DNA from: Equus caballus
Taxonomy: Eukaryota > Chordata > Mammalia > Perissodactyla > Equidae
Length of the DNA stretch: 64,000 bases
Direction of reading: 5' to 3'
NCBI RefSeq assembly: GCF_041296265.1
Contig: NC_091695.1
Coordinates: 30,399,001-30,463,000, forward strand
Position 1 is the stretch's first letter; the number at the start of each line of letters is the position of its first letter. Below the pieces are notes generated by a model. That model saw only the letters and a list, made by a program, of their open reading frames with translations. It did no database searches and was not told where the DNA came from. Below, in pieces: positions 60,501 to 64,000 of the stretch. The position numbers were made by a program, and so were the translations under genes.

Positions 60501-62872
60501 CCCACGTCCCCTGCTCCTCAGCCGGCACAGGAGAGGCCGCCTTCGAGCCCCGTCTATGAGGTGGGTCTTCCGTTGTTTGTGAGTGAGTCTCTGGCTTCTT
60601 GAAGCCATCCCTCCTGGGGCAGTGCCGCCACCGCGGACGGCGTGGGCTCCCTCCTCAGCTCTGCTAGGTGCCCATCTACAGAGGGCGGCTTGGCGAGCAG
60701 CTTCCTGGTGCTGGGGGACGCTCCCGGGCACACGGCCTGCTTCTCACCGAGAATGGCCGTCCTCACTGGGCTCCTGGACGAGGCCCCCTTCCTCAGCCAG
60801 CCCGCAGCCCCCCAGTGGGGTCTCCGAACACCGAGTGGATGGCTTCTGGTCCGGAGCTCACGTGGTCATGCTGCATTTGCGCTGACCCCGCTCTTCTAGA
60901 ATCCGCATCCTGCGGCACCCAGCTGCCGCTCCCGCGTGGCCTCGCTTCACTGGAGCCCTCTCCAGCTCTCCCCTCCCTCAGCCCCTCTTGAACGTGTCTG
61001 CTCCAGAGCCTCTGTCCTTGGCCCTTTCTCCTCAGTTGTGTCGTCAGTGCCTAGTGCCTGGCTGTGTCCCCAGGGCCTGCTAACACGGATCCCCATGCTC
61101 TCTCCTGATCTGAGTTACTGAGCTGCCTGCCTCAGCTCTCCTTCGCTCCGTCACGGGGTCTCCACATCTCCCTCTCTTGGGAGCACCCCTGCCACCACCG
61201 TCCATGGCCATACCCGGCTGAGCCCCGAATTCCATCCCTTCTCTGGCCCTGCGGCCACTGTCCTGGTTCCCACACCCGTCTTCTCTCCCTGGACATTAGC
61301 CCTCAAAGATCATTGAGTCGCAGGGGATGAGAACTAACTCATATCAGCTGAGGCATAAAGGGACGAGGATGCGGGGAGAGCTGTGGGCCGGGGCAGCAGG
61401 CCTGGCCTCAGGTCCACAGTCTCATCACCACCAGGGTCATCTCCTTGTGTTGCTGTTCCCTCTGTGTGGCGGCCGTGTCCTTCTGGACTTCTGGGCGGGT
61501 GTGTTGGATGTGGCCTTATAATTCGTAATCCAATGGAAAACGGGGACCTTGAGCCACCCCCCCCATCATGTTCCACTACTGGCCCGTCACTGAGCAGTTG
61601 GTTCTTGAGAAGGCCAAGATGGCATGCTGTCCCTGGCAGGGATGGGAGGTGGGTCCTAGATCAGCAGCCCTGCTGGAACCCTGTGCTGGGTGGGGCAGAG
61701 GTGGCGTTGCTGGAAGATAGGAGAATAGGGTGCTGCCAGTGTGGGATGCCCGCCGTAGCGCCCACCTGCTCACGGTGCCCCCACATGACTAAGCTGAGGG
61801 TGCGGGCAGCCAGCTCGTGCCCCCACACCATGGCCTGGCCTTTAATCCTCCAGTCCGTTCCCTTTGAATCCAGGGGGACCTTGCCAAAAGGAGCCTCTGG
61901 CTCTGTCCCTCCCTCTTTAACCCTCGAGTGACTCCTGGTACCTGGCCTGGAGGTGGAGTGCCCTCTCTGTGGCCTTCATAGTACCTCTCCCAGGCAGCAC
62001 GCACTGTGCTGCTCACCCTCCATCGAGAGCTGGTGCCTGAGCACCGGCCCTTCCTGGAGCTTCTCCCCATGCCCCGCCGCCTCTGGCTCCCGAGGGCGCC
62101 TTCAGGAGGACCCTCGTTGGAAACACTGGTGAAAGCCACCGTTGATGATCAGGAGTTCAGGACTTGGGTTCGAGCTTGGAAGTCCCGGTGCTTGTGACCA
62201 GGGAGTTGGTGATTTCCTCCTGCACGTGACCTGGTGCTCCCTCCCTCCCGCCCCTCCGCCAGAGGACTTGGTTAGGACAGAACCCGGCCGTCCGCGGCCT
62301 TGCCAGCTCTGGCCGTGTGATGGGGTGACATTGTGAAGCTGCTGGGTGGCCGTCGGAGGGCTGGGACCTGAAAAAGAAACAGGCCAGACCTGCCCCAGGC
62401 GACAGCCTGAGAAGCGCTCAGCTCGTGACAGCCGTGCGGGTTCCAGTTCCTGCAGGATTTGCGGGCGCTGGGGGGCGGTGAGGATGGGGGTTATTCAGGA
62501 AGAAGTGCCACGTGGTCCCTCTGAACACACTTAGCACGGTTAGAATCGAAGCCGTCTGCACACGTCGGCAGGTGTTGCCTCCTCTTCTCCGTGTCCATTT
62601 GCTCGGTCTCAGCTGGACCGAGAAGTGGTCCGTGTGTTTCCCTTGGCCGTGGCAGCGACCCGCCTGGCCCATGTGAACTGTCTCCCTGGCTCTTCCCCAG
62701 GATGCGGCTTCGTTCAAGGCCGAGCCGAGCTACAGAGGCCCCGTGAGCGAGCCGGGACCCGTGTACAGCACCGAGGCCGCCGACTACCAGGACGCCGATA
62801 GCCAGCAGGGTCTGGCCTACGCCCCAGAGGCCGTCTATGAAAGCACGGAGGCCCAGGGCCACTATCCTGCAG
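48438..62872 (+). CDS. CTTN: Cortactin-like gene (CTTN), partial; functional status doubtful
   Basis: Eight exons in order match cortactin, the Src-substrate F-actin-binding scaffold of lamellipodia and invadopodia. Present: 37-residue actin-binding repeats 3-6, the half repeat (19 residues), a 23-residue linker exon, and the proline-rich/tyrosine region with the Src target tyrosines (SPVYE, GPVYS and EAVYES contexts). Not found upstream: exons for the N-terminal acidic Arp2/3-binding region (the DDW motif) and repeats 1-2. Not found between 57405 and 60470: the helical exon (expected TSNIRANFENLAKEKEQ). Skipping it joins phase 1 to phase 0, which breaks the frame. Other oddities are 3 residues missing in repeat 3, Trp to Arg in repeat 5, and a GC donor after repeat 6. 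Most flanking splice sites and reading frames are intact, so decay is slight. The SH3 exons would lie right of the window. It could be a partial duplicate, a pseudogene, or a rearranged true locus. Confidence 0.85.
48780..48985 (-). mobile_element. Old L1-like fragment, antisense
   Basis: The phrases 'gtaaattcctagaaatataa' and 'aaatttcgatagattgccag' follow the order of an old antisense LINE (HAL1/L1M-like) segment. Short, highly diverged and non-coding. Confidence 0.5.
50062..50172 (+). CDS. CTTN: CTTN exon: actin-binding repeat 4
   Basis: 111 nt, acceptor 'ccttgtttttag', donor ACAG|GTGCCT. Encodes [20 protein letters not shown] then [17 protein letters not shown]. Matches the cortactin repeat that carries the 'GIDKDKVDK' signature. 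Phase 1 at both ends. Confidence 0.95.
50706..50816 (+). CDS. CTTN: CTTN exon: actin-binding repeat 5
   Basis: 111 nt, acceptor 'tttctaatccattag', donor AAAG|GTACCT. Encodes [19 protein letters not shown] then [18 protein letters not shown]. Human cortactin has Trp where this has Arg (ALGWDHQ), and Gly where this has Asp (GFGGKFG). The signature '[11 protein letters not shown]' identifies the repeat. Confidence 0.95.
51707..51817 (+). CDS. CTTN: CTTN exon: actin-binding repeat 6, with GC donor
   Basis: 111 nt, acceptor 'gggtttccag'. Encodes (G)[18 protein letters not shown] then [18 protein letters not shown]. The first residue, normally Asp, becomes Gly. The donor is CAAG|GCACCG in place of GT. 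GC donors are used rarely and normally need a strong AAGT context, which is missing here, so splicing may fail. Confidence 0.93.
53171..53226 (+). CDS. CTTN: CTTN exon: terminal half repeat
   Basis: 56 nt, acceptor 'gccactttgcag', strong donor CAAG|GTAAGG. Encodes [19 protein letters not shown], identical to the cortactin half repeat as I recall it. Phase 1 in, phase 0 out. Confidence 0.95.
53227..57334 (+). other. Long intron, strongly G-rich on the plus strand
   Basis: The stretch 54250-56350 is rich in GGTGGG, GGGGCAG and similar runs with little C in runs. Long antisense open frames (422 residues at 55073-56341, 388 residues at 55773-56939) arise because the C-rich complement rarely forms stops. 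Their predicted proteins are Pro/Ser/Arg low-complexity with no domain. An old L1 fragment lies at 56760-57110. No other gene is seen. Confidence 0.7.
56760..57110 (-). mobile_element. Old L1 fragment, antisense
   Basis: The phrase order 'gagcagttttagcaaattt', 'gatggtacagagatttccc', 'agagtattttcactgccc' and 'aaatcctctgtgctccgcc' matches the antisense 3'UTR of old mammalian L1 (L1M type). Old and non-coding. Confidence 0.75.
57335..57404 (+). CDS. CTTN: CTTN exon: linker after repeats
   Basis: 70 nt, acceptor 'tcctgtctcggtag', consensus donor GCAG|GTGAGT. Encodes [18 protein letters not shown] then VPVEA. Human has [18 protein letters not shown]. Phase 0 in, phase 1 out. The next cortactin exon (helical region) is not found downstream. 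Confidence 0.94.
57494..57756 (+). mobile_element. ERE SINE, sense, with 13-bp target-site duplication
   Basis: The element body is 57507-57743: 'gggggctggcccagtagca', 'ggttcagatcccgggtgca', 'cccacatataaagtggagg', then 'gctcagggctaatcttcct' and poly-A. Identical direct repeats AAAGGGTAGTTGG lie at 57494-57506 and 57744-57756. It sits 90 bp after a cortactin exon, in the intron where the helical exon should be. Confidence 0.96.
57757..59695 (+). other. Intron, expected helical exon not found
   Basis: No stretch here encodes the Glu/Arg/Lys-rich cortactin helical segment, which would appear as a purine-rich exon of about 150 nt. Moderate GC and no nameable repeats. Confidence 0.65.
59700..60080 (-). 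mobile_element. Old solo LTR fossil, MLT1-type (ERVL-MaLR), antisense
   Basis: Inverted MLT1-like order: 'tttagtggcttaaaacaac', 'gctggagggcagaagtcct', 'cttctccagtttctggggc', 'cccagataatcccggattg', 'gaggtcacgtgttcacagc'. It is the same family as 44440-44870 in opposite orientation. It has no internal coding region and is old and diverged. Confidence 0.75.
60471..60560 (+). CDS. CTTN: CTTN exon: proline-rich segment with Src site
   Basis: 90 nt, acceptor 'gtctgtcgatcacag', donor TGAG|GTGGGT. Encodes [18 protein letters not shown] then [12 protein letters not shown]. Human has [30 protein letters not shown]. The SPVYE tyrosine corresponds to human Tyr421, a Src target, and the two Ser-Pro sites correspond to ERK-type sites. 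Phase 0 on both sides. Confidence 0.94.
60561..62700 (+). other. Intron, no gene recognised
   Basis: C- and T-rich sequence in the first part, mixed after. Many GC-driven open frames on both strands (for example 61383-61931 plus, 61789-62139 minus) overlap and lack domains. No repeat family is clearly identified. Confidence 0.5.
62701..62872 (+). CDS. CTTN: CTTN exon: tyrosine-rich segment before SH3
   Basis: 172 nt, strong acceptor 'ctggctcttccccag', donor GCAG|GTACGG. Encodes [39 protein letters not shown] and [18 protein letters not shown]. The tyrosines in PVYS and AVYES match the human Src sites in the 460-490 region. One or two residues are shorter than human in the SGTEPEP part. Phase 0 in, phase 1 out. 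The following EDSTYDEYEND/SH3 exons are not in the remaining 1.1 kb. Confidence 0.95.
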
Positions 62873-63566
62873 GTACGGGGGGGGCCCCTGTGGTGTTCCC
62901 CGGGCAGAGGGTGCCCCTGTTAAGTTGCCCTGTGAAAGTTGCCTTCTCCGATGACTGATCTGACCCCCGCTATGTGGTGCCTTCTGACCTGTCGTCTTAA
63001 GCCATTTCTCGCTAAATGTGTATTTCCCATGGGTTTCATCATATATTTCCAATATCCTAATGAAATTTAGTGGACAAATAGGATGGATTTCACAGAGAAA
63101 ATATTTTTACACACCACCTTTATTAGAACACCTGTGTTTTGTAAATCCAGTCTGTTTTAGGGGGTGGAAGACTGGAGGTTGACCCCTTTGGAACTTTGTC
63201 CTTGGCGGATGAGAGTTACAAAGCTTAGAGTCACACTGAACTTGTTAGTCCCGGTGTGTTGGCGTTGGGACCAGGGTGTCAGAGCCTTTCCTTCGGGAGC
63301 TGAGTGAGGTGTCATGGCAGGTGAAGGAGGAAAGCGGCACCTGGGAAAGTGAAGGGTACGTGGGTTCCAGGGGCCTCTGGGCTGTCTTGGTGCCGTTTTA
63401 CTTGCTCATAACAGGTGCCTCTGTGGTGCTTTCAGGTGGACCGAGTGGGTGCACACTTACACTCTCGTGATGGGTCTGCAGCAGTGAGTTAGGAGATGAG
63501 TAATGACAAGCTTAATGCGCTTCTTGGCTTAGTCAGTCCTTCTGAAAGATTGATTAGCCAAACATT

Positions 63567-63816
63567 TGGGTTTCCTTTTTTTTTTTTAAATATTTTATTT
63601 TTTTCTTTTTCTCCCCAAAGCTCCCCGGTACATAGTTGTGTATTCTTTGTTGTGGGTTCTTCTAGTTGTGGCATGTGGGACGCTGCCTCAGCGTGGTCTG
63701 ATGAGCAGTGCCATGTCCACGCCCAGGATTCGAACTAACGAAACACTGGGCCGCCTGCAGCGGAGCGTGCGAACTTAACCACTCGGCCACGGGGCCAGGC
63801 CCTGGGTTTCCTTTTT
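63567..63816 (-). mobile_element. ERE SINE, antisense, with 14-bp target-site duplication
   Basis: The element body is 63581-63802: poly-T, 'ggtacatagttgtgtattc', 'gttgtggcatgtgggacgc', 'acgcccaggattcgaacta', 'cttaaccactcggccacgg'. Identical direct repeats TGGGTTTCCTTTTT lie at 63567-63580 and 63803-63816. It is very like the ERE at the 43.8-kb junction. The remaining sequence from 63817 to the end shows no exon. Confidence 0.96.
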
Positions 63817-64000
63817 AACATCTAATTCGCGCTATGCAGGGCTATAATGCTCCTTCTCTGTTGGGTTAGAGAATCATTAAGTTTTTTGTCCTCTGAATCT
63901 TATAAATTACGAAGTTCGTTTAGGTCAAATTTTATTACCACAGCTTAGAAGGATTGGTCAAATTATATTTTACTGGGATTTTCATGTATTTATCTTTTCA

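Noticed and set aside
48438-62872. Processed (retro-) copy of cortactin
   Set aside because: The exons are separated by introns with splice sites, so it came from genomic DNA and not from spliced mRNA.
1-64000. Bacterial-type systems, CRISPR arrays, or an intact virus-like element
   Set aside because: No spaced identical repeats, no operon layout and no capsid or envelope-like frames. Only old solo LTRs are seen.

Overview
This is mammalian nuclear DNA, most likely from a horse or another perissodactyl. The main evidence is the tRNA-derived ERE SINE family: at least ten copies lie on both strands, and seven keep clear target-site duplications. L1 LINEs, MIRs and a few old LTR and DNA-transposon fossils fill most of the rest. 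Genes follow mammalian exon-intron rules, so bacterial-style features (operons, ribosome binding sites, CRISPR arrays, origins) are neither expected nor seen.

The window has two very different halves. The left part (about 1-43,811) is AT-rich, L1-packed olfactory-receptor (OR) territory. It holds an intact receptor recognisable as OR5AN1 (7595-8533), a 93%-identical OR5AN1 fragment just upstream (7026-7313), a second intact class II receptor (40140-41135), and a dead sister of that second receptor (27410-28373). The last two lie in a pair of direct 5-kb duplication units (about 25905-30875 and 38420-43811). The 3' flank of the unit occurs a third time at 691-2145, which suggests that another receptor of this subfamily once lay, or still lies, just left of the window.

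The right part (about 43,812-64,000) is GC-rich and CpG-rich. A CpG island with a candidate promoter and first exon (46350-47420) is followed by eight plus-strand exons of cortactin (CTTN): actin-binding repeats 3-6, the half repeat, and the linker and proline-rich/tyrosine region. The SH3 exons must lie beyond the window. The exons for the N-terminal acidic Arp2/3-binding region and repeats 1-2 are not found. The alpha-helical linker exon is also absent, and its loss would break the reading frame. One repeat lacks three residues, and one exon has a weak GC donor. This looks like a partial, probably decaying cortactin copy, or a rearranged or misassembled locus.

The border between the halves can be placed at about 43,811, where homology among the OR flank copies stops abruptly. 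A short L1 stub with its own target-site duplication, itself split by an ERE, sits exactly there. In the human map OR5AN1 (11q12.1) and CTTN (11q13.3) are far apart, so this junction is the most notable feature of the window.
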